Shown: positions 36,212 to 46,049, numbered from the stretch's first letter. The stretch: DNA of 64,000 bases from Mycobacterium shigaense (GCF_002356315.1 NZ_AP018164.1:744001-808000), one strand, 5' to 3'. Numbers and translations: made by a program. Notes: a model not told the origin generated them from the sequence alone.

Positions 36212-37090
36212 CTATCCCGAGTGTGCCAGCGCCAGCGCCGCGCCCACCGCGATCGCCCACACCAGCATGGCCAGCCCGGTGTCGCGCAGCACCGGAATCA
36301 GCTGGGGTCCGCCGCCCCCGGAGCGCACGGGCCGGGCGGCGCGTAACGCCAGCGGGGTGGTCACCAGCCCGACCGCGCACCACGGCGTGGCAAGCATCAG
36401 CACCAGGGTCAGCACCCCCGCTGTCGCCAACAGCAATTGGTAGAGCATGCGGGTGCGGGCGTCGCCCAGGCGGACCGCGAGGGTGATCTTGCCGGACAGT
36501 GCGTCGGTGGGGATGTCGCGAAGGTTGTTGGCCACCAGCACCGCCGACGACAGCGCCCCGATCGAGACGGCCAGTGCCGCGCCCACCCAGTCGATCCGCA
36601 GCGCCTGGGTGTACTGCGTGCCGAGCACCGCGACCAGGCCGAAGAACACGAACACCGCGACCTCGCCAAAACCCGCGTAGCCGTAGGGTTTCGACCCGCC
36701 GGTGTACAGCCACGCCCCGGCGATGCAGGCGGCGCCGACCGCGATCAGCCACGGCGCGCTGGCCAGCGCCAGCGCCAGGCCGGCGGCCGCGCCCACCGCC
36801 AGGCTGGTCACCGCGGCGGTCAGCACCGATCGCGGGGTCGCCAGCCGCGAGCCCACCAGCCGCATCGGGCCGGCGCGGTCGTCGTCGGTGCCGCGGATGC
36901 CGTCGGAGTAGTCGTTGGCGTAGTTGACGCCGACGATCAGCGCGAGCGCCACCGCCAGCGCCAGCAGGGCCTTCCACCACACGGCCGATCCCAGCCAGGC
37001 CGCGGCGCCAGTGCCCGCGATGACCGGGGCTACCGCGTTGGGCAGCGTCCGCGGCCGCGCACCCGAGATCCACTGCCCAACACTCGCCAC
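36212..37090 (-). CDS. menA: 1,4-dihydroxy-2-naphthoate polyprenyltransferase MenA
   Basis: 292 residues from a GTG at 37090, chosen because [20 protein letters not shown] aligns with the known N-terminus of the M. tuberculosis enzyme, also 292 long; an upstream start at 37117 would run into the divergent gene. An UbiA-superfamily membrane prenyltransferase: the first Asp-rich motif is [16 protein letters not shown], the second [13 protein letters not shown]. It attaches the polyprenyl chain to dihydroxynaphthoate, giving demethylmenaquinone. Only 16 bases separate its start from that of mtnP on the other strand. Confidence 0.95.
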   Translation of the reverse strand: MASVGQWISGARPRTLPNAVAPVIAGTGAAAWLGSAVWWKALLALAVALALIVGVNYANDYSDGIRGTDDDRAGPMRLVGSRLATPRSVLTAAVTSLAVGAAAGLALALASAPWLIAVGAACIAGAWLYTGGSKPYGYAGFGEVAVFVFFGLVAVLGTQYTQALRIDWVGAALAVSIGALSSAVLVANNLRDIPTDALSGKITLAVRLGDARTRMLYQLLLATAGVLTLVLMLATPWCAVGLVTTPLALRAARPVRSGGGGPQLIPVLRDTGLAMLVWAIAVGAALALAHSG

Positions 37091-37106
37091 CAGGCCATCC
37101 TGCCCT

Positions 37107-37901
37107 ATGCACAACAATGGGCGGATGCTCGGAGTGATCGGCGGCAGCGGCTTCTATACCTTTTTCGATTCCGGCGTCCGCAGCGTCACCGTGGACACCC
37201 CGTACGGCGAGCCCAGTGCCGCGGTCACGGTCGGCACCATCGGCGAGCACGAGGTCGCGTTCCTGCCGCGGCACGGCGCCGGCCACGAATTCTCGGCACA
37301 CACGGTGCCGTACCGGGCCAACATGTGGGCGCTGCGCAAGCTCGGGGTGCGCCGGGTGCTGGCGCCGTGCGCGGTCGGCAGCCTGGATCCGCGCTACGGC
37401 CCGGGCGCGGTGGTGGTGCCCGACCAGCTGGTGGATCGCACCACCGGCCGTGCCGACACCTACTTCGACTCCGGGGCTATCCACGTCGACTTCGCCGACC
37501 CGTATTGCCCGGAGCTGCGCGGCGCGGTCACCGGCCTGCCCGACGTGGTCGACGGCGCCACGATGGTGGTGATTCAGGGGCCGCGGTTTTCCACCCGGGC
37601 CGAGAGTCAGTGGTTCGCCTCGGCCGGGTTCACGCTGGTCAACATGACCGGGTATCCCGAGGCTGTGCTGGCCAGGGAACTCGAAATATGCTATGCAGCA
37701 ATCGCTTTGGTAACCGATCTGGATGCCGGGATCGCGGCCGGCGACGGCGTGAAGGCCATCGACGTGTTCGCGCAGTTCGAAAAGAACATGACGTCGTTCA
37801 AGGCGCTGGTGCGCGCGGCGATCGGGCGGGTCGCCGCCGAGCACGACTGCACGCATTGCCAGGCGCACACCGGCGTCACGCTGCCGTTCGACCTGCCATG
37901 A
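37107..37901 (+). CDS. mtnP: S-methyl-5'-thioadenosine phosphorylase (purine nucleoside phosphorylase family II)
   Basis: 264 residues from the ATG at 37107. It splits methylthioadenosine with phosphate into adenine and methylthioribose-1-phosphate for methionine and purine salvage. Family signatures: [56 protein letters not shown] and [13 protein letters not shown]. Length equals Rv0535 (annotated pnp/mtnP). Its stop overlaps the start of the galE3-type gene by 4 bases. Confidence 0.93.
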   Translation: MHNNGRMLGVIGGSGFYTFFDSGVRSVTVDTPYGEPSAAVTVGTIGEHEVAFLPRHGAGHEFSAHTVPYRANMWALRKLGVRRVLAPCAVGSLDPRYGPGAVVVPDQLVDRTTGRADTYFDSGAIHVDFADPYCPELRGAVTGLPDVVDGATMVVIQGPRFSTRAESQWFASAGFTLVNMTGYPEAVLARELEICYAAIALVTDLDAGIAAGDGVKAIDVFAQFEKNMTSFKALVRAAIGRVAAEHDCTHCQAHTGVTLPFDLP

Positions 37902-38917
37902 GGGTGCTGCTCACCGGCGCGGCCGGTTTCATCGGTGCGCGGGTGGACACGGCGCTGCGGGCGGCAGGCCACGAGGTGATCGGCGTCGATGTGTTGCTGG
38001 CCGCCGCACACGGTCCAAGCTCTGTGTTGCCCAACGGATGCCACCGGGTCGACGTCCGCGACGGTGAGGCGCTGGCGCCGCTGCTGCACGGGGTCGACCT
38101 GGTGTGCCACCAGGCCGCGATGGTCGGCGCCGGGGTCGACGCGCCCGCCTACGGCGGCCACAACGATCTCGCCACCACGGTGCTGCTGGCGCAGATGTTC
38201 GCCGCGGGCGTGCGGCGGCTGGTCCTGGCGTCGTCGATGGTGGTGTACGGGCAGGGCCGCTACGCGTGTCCCGAGCACGGTTCGGTCGCCCCGCTGCCGC
38301 GCCGGCGGGCCGACCTCGACGCGGGACTCTTCGAGCACCGCTGTCCCGCTTGCGATTTGCCGGTCGCCTGGCAGCTGGTCGACGAGGACGCCGCCCTGCG
38401 GCCGCGCAGCCTGTACGCGGCCAGCAAGACCGCCCAGGAGCACTACGCGCTGGCCTGGTCGGAGTCCACCGGCGGCTCGGTGGTGGCGCTGCGCTACCAC
38501 AACGTCTACGGCCCCGGCATGCCGCGCGACACTCCCTACTCCGGGGTTGCGGCGATCTTCCGGTCAGCGCTGGAAAAAGGTCAGCCGCCAAGGGTTTTCG
38601 AGGACGGCGGCCAAATGCGCGACTTTGTCCACGTCGACGACTTGGCCGCGGCCAACCTCGCCGCGACTGGTGAACGGGTCGGCTTCACCGCGGTCAACGT
38701 TTGCTCCGGACGGCCCATCTCCATTCTGGAGGTGGCGACCGCCCTGTGCGAGGCGCGCGACAGTTCGGCGTCCCCGATGGTCACCGGACAGTACCGCAGC
38801 GGGGACGTGCGCCACATCGTCGCCGACCCCACCCGCGCCGCCGACGTGCTCGATTTCCGCGCGGCGGTCGACCCGCGTGCGGGCCTGCGTGAGTTCGCGT
38901 TTGCGCCGCTGCGCTAA
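37898..38917 (+). CDS. galE3: NAD-dependent sugar-nucleotide epimerase/dehydratase GalE3-type
   Basis: 339 residues, ATG at 37898, overlapping the mtnP stop by 4 bases. An extended SDR: the Rossmann motif LLTGAAGFIGARV at the N-terminus, and the catalytic YxxxK in SLYAASKTAQEH. A Cys-containing insert (YACPEHGSV and HRCPACDLP, four Cys in all) near residues 125-160 could bind zinc; such an insert is not typical of GalE. Substrate unknown; called galE3 by position (Rv0536). Confidence 0.88.
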   Translation: MRVLLTGAAGFIGARVDTALRAAGHEVIGVDVLLAAAHGPSSVLPNGCHRVDVRDGEALAPLLHGVDLVCHQAAMVGAGVDAPAYGGHNDLATTVLLAQMFAAGVRRLVLASSMVVYGQGRYACPEHGSVAPLPRRRADLDAGLFEHRCPACDLPVAWQLVDEDAALRPRSLYAASKTAQEHYALAWSESTGGSVVALRYHNVYGPGMPRDTPYSGVAAIFRSALEKGQPPRVFEDGGQMRDFVHVDDLAAANLAATGERVGFTAVNVCSGRPISILEVATALCEARDSSASPMVTGQYRSGDVRHIVADPTRAADVLDFRAAVDPRAGLREFAFAPLR

Positions 38918-38941
38918 ACCCGTGCGCGTCTACGGTTTACG

Positions 38942-40594
38942 TCAAGCGTTCGGGGGCCGGTAGATATGCGGCTTGGGCACGGGAATCTGACTGGTGGCCG
39001 AGTCGTCGCCGCGGAAGATCCGCGGCGAGTGGGCCGGGTGCGGGTCGGTCGGGATCCGGGTGGTGGCCGCGGCCGACGGCGGCGCGGTGCCCACCGGGAT
39101 GCGGGTGGTCTCCTGGGCCGCCCGCGGTGCCGCGGCGGCCGTGGGCCGGCCGGCGGCGCGGCGTCGTTGGCGGCGCAGCCGGCGACCGCTGAAGTGTCCG
39201 GTGACGATCGCCGCCGCCAGGATGCACAGGCCCAGCACGCTCAGCGTGACGTCGAACAGGCTAGTGATCTGCTGCGCCAGATCGTTTCCGTAGACCGGGT
39301 TTTCGGCGACGCCGGTGGGCGGTTGAGCGAAACGCGGAGCCAGCGCGACACCGATCACGATGCGGGCGATGCTCAGCGTCGCGACCAGCCCGCACAGCGA
39401 CGAGGTCAATCGCGCCGACAGTGTCTCCCTGACCAGGTTGCGGCGCAGCCAGATCGCCAGCACCGCGGTCACCAGGTCGAAGCCGGCCAGCACCAGGGTG
39501 TCGTACCGCGAGAACGGGTAATCCAGCGTGATCGCGACCACGAGGTCGTTGATCCGCATCGCCACCGACCCCAGACACCAAACGGCGATGAGCAGCAAGC
39601 CATTTCGGGCCGCTGTGCGCCACGCGTTCTCCTCGGTCGTCGACGGGTGGCGCTGGCGGGACAGGGCGCGCGGCGCGAAGATCGCCGCGGCCGCCGCCCA
39701 CGCCAGGTAGCCCTCGAAGCCCACCCCGGCCGTCGAGGTGTTCTGCGCGATGCCGTGGAACGCGTCGATGTCGCGGCCGACGGGCAGGGTCCACACGACG
39801 ATCCCGGCGAGCAGCGCGGAGGACCCCAGCGCGACGGTTTCCAGCCGAGAACCCTGGGAACTGCGCAGCAGCCACCGTGACGCGACGACCACGGCGATCA
39901 ACGCGACGACGCCGTAGACCACCGCGGTGGCGATGACCGCGATGTTCTGCTGGCCGAACCCACTCGAGCCGTCCGGGTTGTGCACGGCGTAGCGCACCCG
40001 CCAGTACAGGTTGAAACCGAAGCTGGCCAGCGCGCCCAGGATCGACGCGTAGCCGATGATCCGGGCCGATCGCACCCACCGCTGGAACCCGGCTTCGTCC
40101 GGGCCGGCGAGCGAGGGTTGCGCGCCCAGCAGCGCCCCGGCCACGCCCACCCAGGCCCCCGGCCCCACGCCGCCGGGCACGGTGACGGTGCCGCCGAATC
40201 GGACGGTCTCGAATGCGTCGAAGCCCACGAAGGCGAGGACCAGCAGCAGGTAGGGGACTTGGAGCCAGAATCGAATCCCGCCGGCGGGTCGCCGGGACGC
40301 GCCCAGCGCGACGGAGATCAGGGAGAGCGCCGTCACGCCGAGCAGCACCCAGAACAGGGCCATGCTGCTGTCGGGGATGCCGATGCCGAAATACAGGTTC
40401 CAGGGCAGCAACGGGGCGACGACAAGCAGGGCGGCTGCCGTCAGGGCGATCACGACGGCCGCCCGTCGGGGCGCCTGGACGGCCGCGGCCGCCCCCGCCG
40501 GCGGGTGGGCGCGGTCTGTGTCAGTCGTAGCAGTCTGCTGTGCGTGGTCGCCGGTGATCGGGCCGGTCGGCGCGTCGTCGCTGCTCTGGCTCAT
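38942..40594 (-). CDS. Multi-pass membrane protein with Pro/Arg-rich C-terminus (Rv0537c type)
   Basis: 550 residues, ATG at 40594. A Thr/Ala-rich cytosolic N-terminus of about 45 residues, then about ten to twelve membrane segments to residue 465, then a basic, Pro/Ala-rich tail with repeated RIP(V/T) motifs (ETTRIPVG, TTRIPTD, SQIPVPK). I recognise no catalytic motif. It is conserved in mycobacteria and convergent with galE3, 24 bases apart. The repeated short motif in the tail may be a protein-binding site. Confidence 0.82.
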   Translation of the reverse strand: MSQSSDDAPTGPITGDHAQQTATTDTDRAHPPAGAAAAVQAPRRAAVVIALTAAALLVVAPLLPWNLYFGIGIPDSSMALFWVLLGVTALSLISVALGASRRPAGGIRFWLQVPYLLLVLAFVGFDAFETVRFGGTVTVPGGVGPGAWVGVAGALLGAQPSLAGPDEAGFQRWVRSARIIGYASILGALASFGFNLYWRVRYAVHNPDGSSGFGQQNIAVIATAVVYGVVALIAVVVASRWLLRSSQGSRLETVALGSSALLAGIVVWTLPVGRDIDAFHGIAQNTSTAGVGFEGYLAWAAAAAIFAPRALSRQRHPSTTEENAWRTAARNGLLLIAVWCLGSVAMRINDLVVAITLDYPFSRYDTLVLAGFDLVTAVLAIWLRRNLVRETLSARLTSSLCGLVATLSIARIVIGVALAPRFAQPPTGVAENPVYGNDLAQQITSLFDVTLSVLGLCILAAAIVTGHFSGRRLRRQRRRAAGRPTAAAAPRAAQETTRIPVGTAPPSAAATTRIPTDPHPAHSPRIFRGDDSATSQIPVPKPHIYRPPNA

Positions 40595-40882
40595 TGTTCC
40601 CCTCGGGTATCGAGGACGGTTAAGGGCGGAGCAATTTCGCGTGTGTGGCGAGGGAACCCCCCGCCGCCGCGACTGCGTTGCTTACTTGGAAACATAATCT
40701 CCGTTCGGGCGACGCGTCAGTGGCTAACAACGTCCGGCTCCGCGGACACGGCTTCGCGCCGCGGTTTGGAAACCCGGTTACGCTGCGCTCGTAGGCGAAC
40801 GTTGATTTGGTAGTCCGACGGTATCGCAGTCTAGTGATGCCGGAACATGCTGGTCTGGGTGGCCAGCCGAAGGAGAGCCGGG

Positions 40883-42586
40883 ATGGACGTCGTTTTGGGG
40901 GTTGCGGTCACCGGCCCCGTCGCGCGCTTGGCCCTTGTCGGAACGGGCGCCGACGCCACGGGTGTAATTGATCAGTCCGTCGTCGACCTGGCTAACAACC
41001 CGATTGAGCAACTTCGGGAGACAGTCGTCGGCACCGATCGGCTGCTGGCCGGCGAGAATCACCGGCTGGTCGGCACCCGGGTGTGTTGGACCGACCATCC
41101 CCAAGCCGATCAGCTGCGCCGGGCGCTGGAAGATTCCGGGGTCCACAACGTCGCGGTGCTGTCGGAGTCGCAGGCCGTTCGGGCTCTGATGCGGGCGGCC
41201 GGGCGGCCGGGCAGCGCGCTGCTGTTCGACGACGCGACGGCCTCGCTGTCGCTGGTGGATCCCGCCGCCGCGGACGACGATGCGCCGCCGACGCTGCTGG
41301 CCCAGGGACCGGTGACGGACGACGCGACGGGCGCGCTGGACACGGTACTGGCCCGGCTCGGCGACCAGTCAGGCGGCCCGCGGGATGTGCTGCTGGTCGG
41401 CGCATCCGGTGATCTCGACCGGGTCGCCGAGCAACTGCGCGAGTCGTCGACGATGCGCGTGCGGATTCCCGAGGACCCCACGTTCGCCCTGGCCCGCGGC
41501 GCCGCGCTCGCGGCCGCGCCGCCTGCCCCGGACGGCACGGCCATGGCACCGGCCGTCGCGCTCACCGGCGACGAGACGGCGATGGCGCCGGCCGCGGGGC
41601 TGGATCCCGACGCGACGACGATCGTGCCAGCCGAGGCGCAGGCCGCCGACGCGCAGCTGGCCTATTCGATGGCCGAGGACGACTCCGGCCTGCCGCCGGG
41701 TGATCTCGACGAGTTCGACGACTACTACGAGTCCGAGGCCGAAACCGGCCCGCTGAAGCTGAGCCGACGGTCGTTGCTGGTCGGCAACGCCGTCATCGCG
41801 TTCGCGGTCATCGGCGTCGCCTCGCTGGCCGTCGCGGTCGTGGTCGCCGTCCGGCCGACCGCGAGCACCGAACCGGTGATCGGACACCAGAACGCCGCTC
41901 CGGGCAAGTTCATGCCACTGCTGCCGACCCAGCAGCAGGCGCCGGTGCCGCCGCCCCCGCTCGAGGCGCCCAACGCCGGATACCAGGGCGGCACGATCGT
42001 CGCCCCACGGGCGCCCGCCGTGGGCCCGGCCCCGATCGTGCCGGGCACGCCGGGCACGCCGGGTGCCCCCGGCTTTGTGCCCAACCCGAACCCCGCTGTG
42101 CCGATCCCGATCCCGATCATCATCCCGTTCCCGGGTTGGCGGCCGCAGCCGCCGCCGTACTGGCCGCCGTACACGCCGCCGACGTGGACGACAACGACGA
42201 CGACGTCGCCCACGAGCTCCACCAACCCGACGACGCCGACGACCTCCACCACGTCCACCACGTCCACGACGTCCACCACGTCCACGACGTCCACGACGTC
42301 CACGACGTCCACGACGTCCACCACGTCGACGACCTCGTCGACGCCGACGACGTCGTCGACACCGACTACCACCGTCGCCCCGACGACGACGCAGTACACG
42401 CCGCTCAACCCGACCACGACCGTCGCCCCCACGACGGCCCCCAGCACGGTGCCGACGACGGTCGCGCCGAAGACGCAGGTGCCGACGCAGTCGGTGCAGC
42501 CGACGATGACCGCGCCGCACACGTCGGCGCCGGTCACTCCCAAGCCGGTCATCCCGCAACAGCCCCGCTCGCACAGCGGATCCTGA
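40883..42586 (+). CDS. Membrane-anchored Thr/Pro-rich protein with cytosolic N-terminal domain (Rv0538 type)
   Basis: 567 residues from the ATG at 40883 (AAGGAG upstream). Residues 1-210 form a cytosolic domain like the N-terminal part of Hsp70-type actin folds (VVLGVAVTGPVARLALVGTG). An acidic linker leads to one membrane segment near residue 305 (NAVIAFAVIGVASLAVAVVVA), then an extracytoplasmic tail: Pro-rich to residue 445, then about 120 residues rich in Thr, Ser and Pro with a TTS tandem repeat. The tail is a likely target of protein O-mannosylation. Counterpart of Rv0538 (548 residues). The 288 bases before it hold no gene I can see. Confidence 0.85.
   Translation: MDVVLGVAVTGPVARLALVGTGADATGVIDQSVVDLANNPIEQLRETVVGTDRLLAGENHRLVGTRVCWTDHPQADQLRRALEDSGVHNVAVLSESQAVRALMRAAGRPGSALLFDDATASLSLVDPAAADDDAPPTLLAQGPVTDDATGALDTVLARLGDQSGGPRDVLLVGASGDLDRVAEQLRESSTMRVRIPEDPTFALARGAALAAAPPAPDGTAMAPAVALTGDETAMAPAAGLDPDATTIVPAEAQAADAQLAYSMAEDDSGLPPGDLDEFDDYYESEAETGPLKLSRRSLLVGNAVIAFAVIGVASLAVAVVVAVRPTASTEPVIGHQNAAPGKFMPLLPTQQQAPVPPPPLEAPNAGYQGGTIVAPRAPAVGPAPIVPGTPGTPGAPGFVPNPNPAVPIPIPIIIPFPGWRPQPPPYWPPYTPPTWTTTTTTSPTSSTNPTTPTTSTTSTTSTTSTTSTTSTTSTTSTTSTTSTTSSTPTTSSTPTTTVAPTTTQYTPLNPTTTVAPTTAPSTVPTTVAPKTQVPTQSVQPTMTAPHTSAPVTPKPVIPQQPRSHSGS
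42239..42337 (+). repeat. Tandem 9-base repeat coding for Thr-Thr-Ser
   Basis: About eleven in-frame copies of a 9-base unit (ACG ACG TCC with synonymous ACC and TCG variants), each coding Thr-Thr-Ser. Repeat purity is high in the middle (four identical copies). Because the unit is three codons long, changes in copy number keep the frame and only alter tail length, so this is a candidate variable-number locus. Confidence 0.85.
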
Positions 42587-42610
42587 CCGCCGCGCTCTAG
42601 GGTCGAAGGC

Positions 42611-43057
42611 GTGCCCGACGATCCCGTCACCGTGGTGCTGCCCTGCCTGAACGAGGCGGAGTCGTTGCCGGCGGTACTCGCGGCCATCCCGGCCGGCTAT
42701 CAGGCGCTGGTAGTCGACAACGACAGCACCGACGACACCGCCGCGGTGGCCCGGCGGCTCGGCGCGGACGTGGTCACCGAGCCGCGGCCCGGATATGGCT
42801 CGGCGGTGCACGCGGGCGTGGTCGGCGCGACGACCCCGATCGTGGCGGTCATCGACGCCGACGGTTCGATGGATCCCGCCCAGTTGCCGCGGCTGGTGGC
42901 CGCGTTGCAGGAGGGCGTCGATCTGGTGGTGGGCCGCCGCCGGCCGGTGCCCGGCCTGCACTGGCCGTGGGTCGCCCGGGTGGGCACCGTGGTGGTGAGC
43001 TGGCGGCTGCGCACCCGGACCGGATGCGAGAACCGCGGGCAACCTCGACGCTCTTGA
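42611..43057 (+). pseudogene. Glycosyltransferase family 2, C-terminally truncated (Rv0539 remnant)
   Basis: 148 residues from the GTG at 42611, against about 210 in the M. tuberculosis counterpart. The first 132 residues are normal: VTVVLPCLNEAESLPAV at the start, then LVVDNDSTDDT and VAVIDADGSMDPA, which hold the metal-binding Asp residues. After VVSWRLRTR (about 43015) similarity stops and a foreign tail TGCENRGQPRRS ends the frame. The missing part includes the acceptor-binding C-terminus with its usual Gly/Lys-rich loop. A deletion seems to have joined this gene to the remnant of the next one. Activity as a polyprenyl-phosphate sugar transferase is doubtful. Confidence 0.75.
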
Positions 43058-43109
43058 GTGAGTTGACGTTCTTTGTCTCGCTGAAGCCAGCGGGGACCCG
43101 AACCCGGAC

Positions 43110-43433
43110 GGGCCAAGACCCGGCTCGCCAACGCCCACGCCGATTCGGCCGGCGGATACCTGGTGCTGCAGATCGGGATGGACACCCCGCAGGTCACCGG
43201 CGACCTGCGGGCCGCGTGCGCACACCCGCGATGGCCGAGTGCCTGCGCTCCGTGCCGATGTCTCATCCCGACACCGGCGAGCTCACCCTAAAGGCGCCGC
43301 GCGACAACGGTGTCGACGTCGAGCATTGGCATCGCTGGCCGACTTCGACATCGCCGGCGACGTCGTCGCGGTGCGCGACGCCTGCGGGCCGGACAGCCGC
43401 TTCGCGCGTATCATCCGCGCTACCGGGTTGTAG
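43110..43433 (+). pseudogene. Decayed DUF2064 protein (Rv0540 remnant)
   Basis: Pieces of a DUF2064/TagA-like protein survive in different frames. RAKTRLANAHADSAGGYLVL followed by QIGMDTPQVTGDL is one; AECLRSVPMSHPDTGELTLK with DNGVDVEH is in a second frame; and ADFDIAGDVVAVRDACGPDS up to a TAG at 43431-43433 is in a third. The N-terminal third and a central part are gone. In M. tuberculosis Rv0539 and Rv0540 are intact neighbours, so both were damaged here, perhaps by one deletion with later frameshifts. Confidence 0.75.
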
Positions 43434-43444
43434 CCGCGTCGAGG

Positions 43445-44677
43445 TCAGGCGCGACGGCGCAAAACCACTGCGCGCCCGGCGATTCCGACCGCGAACATGC
43501 CCAGGCCAGCCACGGCCGATTGCCACGGCAGCGTGGCCATCAGCACCAAGCACCCGACCAAACCGCAGGCGTTGAGGACGCGGCGGCGACGCAGCGTGTA
43601 CGCGGCCGCATTGGCGATCGCGTAGTAGATCAGCACCCCGAACGAGGAGAAGCCGATCACCCCGCGCAGGTCGACCGTTGCCACCAGGGCGCAGACGACG
43701 ACGCTCAGCGTGATCTCCGCGCGGTGCGGCACGTGATAGCGCGGATGTACGGCGGCCAGCCAGCCGGGCAGATCGCGATGACGCGACATCGCCAGTGTGG
43801 TGCGCCCGAGCCCGGCGACCAGCGCCAGCAGCGCGCCCATGCTGGCCAGCGCGGCCCCGACGGTGATCACGGGTACCAGGGCCGGCACGCCGGCGGCGCG
43901 GACGGCCTCGGCCAGCGGCGCCGCGGCGTGGGCCAGCCGGTCCGGCCCCGCCGCGGCCAGCGCGGCAACGGCGACCAGCAGATAGATCGCCACCGCGACC
44001 GCCAGCGCGAGCGTGATCGCCCGCGGGATGGTGCGCGCCGGGTCGCGCACCTCTTCACCCATCGTCGCGATCCGGGCATAACCGGCGAACGCGAAAAACA
44101 ACAGCCCGGCCGACTGCAGCACGCCGTAGGCGCCACCGGTGAACCATTCGTGCAACGGCTCGGTCTTGCCCGCCGCGATGCCCACTACTACCGCGGTCAG
44201 CGCAATCAGCGTGCACACCAACAGGATTCGGGCCAACATCGCGGTCTTGGTGACGCCGCGATAGTTCAGAGTGGTCAGCAGCAGCACGGCGGCGACCGCG
44301 ACGGCCCGCTGGGCCCACGCCGCCGCCCCGGGGGCCGCGTAGGCGGCCACGGTCAGCGCCATGGCCGCGCACGACGCGGTCTTGCCGATCACGAAGCCCC
44401 AGCCCGCGATGAAACCCCACCACGGGCCCAGGCGTTCGCGCCCGTAGATGTACGTTCCGCCCGACGTCGGATACACCGCGGCGAGTTGGGCCGACGCGGT
44501 GGCGTTGCAGTACGCGATCGCCGCGGCCAGCGCCAGCCCGATCAGCAGGCCTGCGCCGGCGGCGCGGGCGGCCGGGCCGAACGCGGAGAACACCCCGGCG
44601 CCGATCATCGACCCGAGCCCGATCACGACGGCGTCGGTGGTGTCGAGCCGACGCGCCAATCCCGGTTGCTCTGTCAT
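43445..44677 (-). CDS. APC-family amino acid permease
   Basis: 410 residues from the ATG at 44677 (MTEQPGLARRLDTTDAVVIG); the longer frame to 44764 overlaps the next gene. Twelve membrane segments; the first has the substrate-binding GLGSMIGAGVFSAFG turn, and the cytosolic loop with GRERLGPWWGF is typical of the cationic or neutral amino acid transporters of the APC group. Not present at this point in M. tuberculosis, where Rv0540 is followed by Rv0541c. The substrate cannot be told. Its start is 8 bases downstream of the decayed Rv0541c-type gene. Confidence 0.88.
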   Translation of the reverse strand: MTEQPGLARRLDTTDAVVIGLGSMIGAGVFSAFGPAARAAGAGLLIGLALAAAIAYCNATASAQLAAVYPTSGGTYIYGRERLGPWWGFIAGWGFVIGKTASCAAMALTVAAYAAPGAAAWAQRAVAVAAVLLLTTLNYRGVTKTAMLARILLVCTLIALTAVVVGIAAGKTEPLHEWFTGGAYGVLQSAGLLFFAFAGYARIATMGEEVRDPARTIPRAITLALAVAVAIYLLVAVAALAAAGPDRLAHAAAPLAEAVRAAGVPALVPVITVGAALASMGALLALVAGLGRTTLAMSRHRDLPGWLAAVHPRYHVPHRAEITLSVVVCALVATVDLRGVIGFSSFGVLIYYAIANAAAYTLRRRRVLNACGLVGCLVLMATLPWQSAVAGLGMFAVGIAGRAVVLRRRA

Positions 44678-44685
44678 CGGTCCAC

Positions 44686-46038
44686 CTACCAGTTCGTCAC
44701 CATGACGGTGTTGATCAGCAGCGCGCCGGCCGCGTTGAGCGCCAGCCAGATTCGGTGCGACCATGCCGGGAGCAGTGCCGGCGCCGCGGTGAGCCAGACG
44801 GTGAACGGCAGCCAGATCCGTTCGACCTCAGCCTTGCTCAGCATGCTCAGGTCCGCGCAGGCGATGGCCGCCAGCATCGCCAGCGCCACCAGGTGGAAGC
44901 CGCTGCGGCGGCGGATCGCGGCGCGGTCGAACAGCCGGGTGAGGCCGGCGACGCTGCCCAGCCCGATCGCGCACACCACGCAGGCCAGGTTGGCCCACCA
45001 CCAATACTGGAACGGCCGGTCGTTGGCGATGCCCTGCCAATAGCGCTGCTGCACAAGGGTATAACCGTCGAACCAGGAAAACCCGGCGGCGGCGAAACTC
45101 ACCGCCACGGCCAGCGCGGCCAGCACCACGGTCCGAAGACCCGCAGCGCCACTCGCCACCCCGGGGCGGACACCAGTACCGCCAATGCCGGGAGGCCCAG
45201 CAACGCCAGGCCGTAATTGAGGAAGACCGCCCAGCCGAGCAACAGGCCGGCCGCGGCCTCCGTCGCCGCGGGGAAGCGGGGTCGGCTGTGTACGGCGACG
45301 GCCAGCAGCGCGAGACCCCAGGCCGCGACCCCGGCGAAGTAGCCGTCCGCCGAGACCGCCACCCAGATGGCAGTCGGCGCCACCGCGACGAACGGCGCGG
45401 CCCGGCGTGCGGTCCGCTCGCCGGCCAGCGCCCGCACGGCGATCAGCACGGCCGCCGCGGCGCTGGAGCCGGCCAGCAGGCACAGCAGGCCGGCTCAGGC
45501 ACCGCCGCGCAGCCCGACCCGGTCCCAGCCACACGAACGTCAGCAGCGCGCCCGGCGGATGCCCGGAGACGTGTGTCACCCACGAGTTCGGCTGGAAGTC
45601 GAGAATCCGGCCGGTGAACGTGCGCAGCGTCGCCGGGATGTCGGTGATGCCCGGCACCTCCCACAGGTATTCGTGCCGCGTGGTCAGCCGCCCGGCGAAG
45701 CCGCGTTGCCAGCCGTCGATCATCGCCAGGGCGAACGCCCACCCGCAGGCCACCGCCCAGCTGACCAGCGTCAGCACGCGCCATGAAAGGCGTTGCGCCA
45801 CAACAGGTCCCCCTGCCACCACGGCCACGGCGATCAACAGCGCGGGCACCGTTCCCCAGCTGGCATAGATCTCCCAGGCGCCGAACAACGGCGCCGCCTC
45901 GGCGTGGGTGGCGAACCGCTCTCGTCCGATGTCGAGCCGCGGTCGGACGCCCCAATTCAGCGCGGGCAGCACCACGGCGGCGGCCACCAGGATCAGTCCG
46001 CCGGTGGCCGCGGCCAGTTCGCGGCGAGCGACTCTCAC
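44686..46038 (-). pseudogene. Polytopic membrane protein, frameshifted (Rv0541c type)
   Basis: Read from the GTG at 46038 the frame is normal for about 170 residues (membrane segments, then VSGHPPGALLTFVWL). At about 45525 an extra G (CTGGGACC for CTGGACC) shifts the frame. The continuation in the shifted frame meets a TGA at 45497-45495 where a Trp codon is expected, then reads well (LLCLLAGSSAAAAVLIAVRA and on to GWRVALR). A second shift near 45145 restores the first frame (RTVVLAALAVAVSF to the stop at 44686). Three lesions make a pseudogene likely. The intact relative in M. tuberculosis is a 449-residue membrane protein of unknown function, perhaps a GT-C-like enzyme. Confidence 0.8.
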
Positions 46039-46049
46039 GAGCGCCCAGC

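Noticed and set aside
42180..42340. CRISPR array
   Set aside because: The repeats are 9 bases, contiguous, in frame and without spacers; they are a coding minisatellite.
42120..42509. Trp/Ser-rich and Asp/Val/His-rich ORFs across the TTS repeat
   Set aside because: Frame and strand shadows of the tandem repeat.
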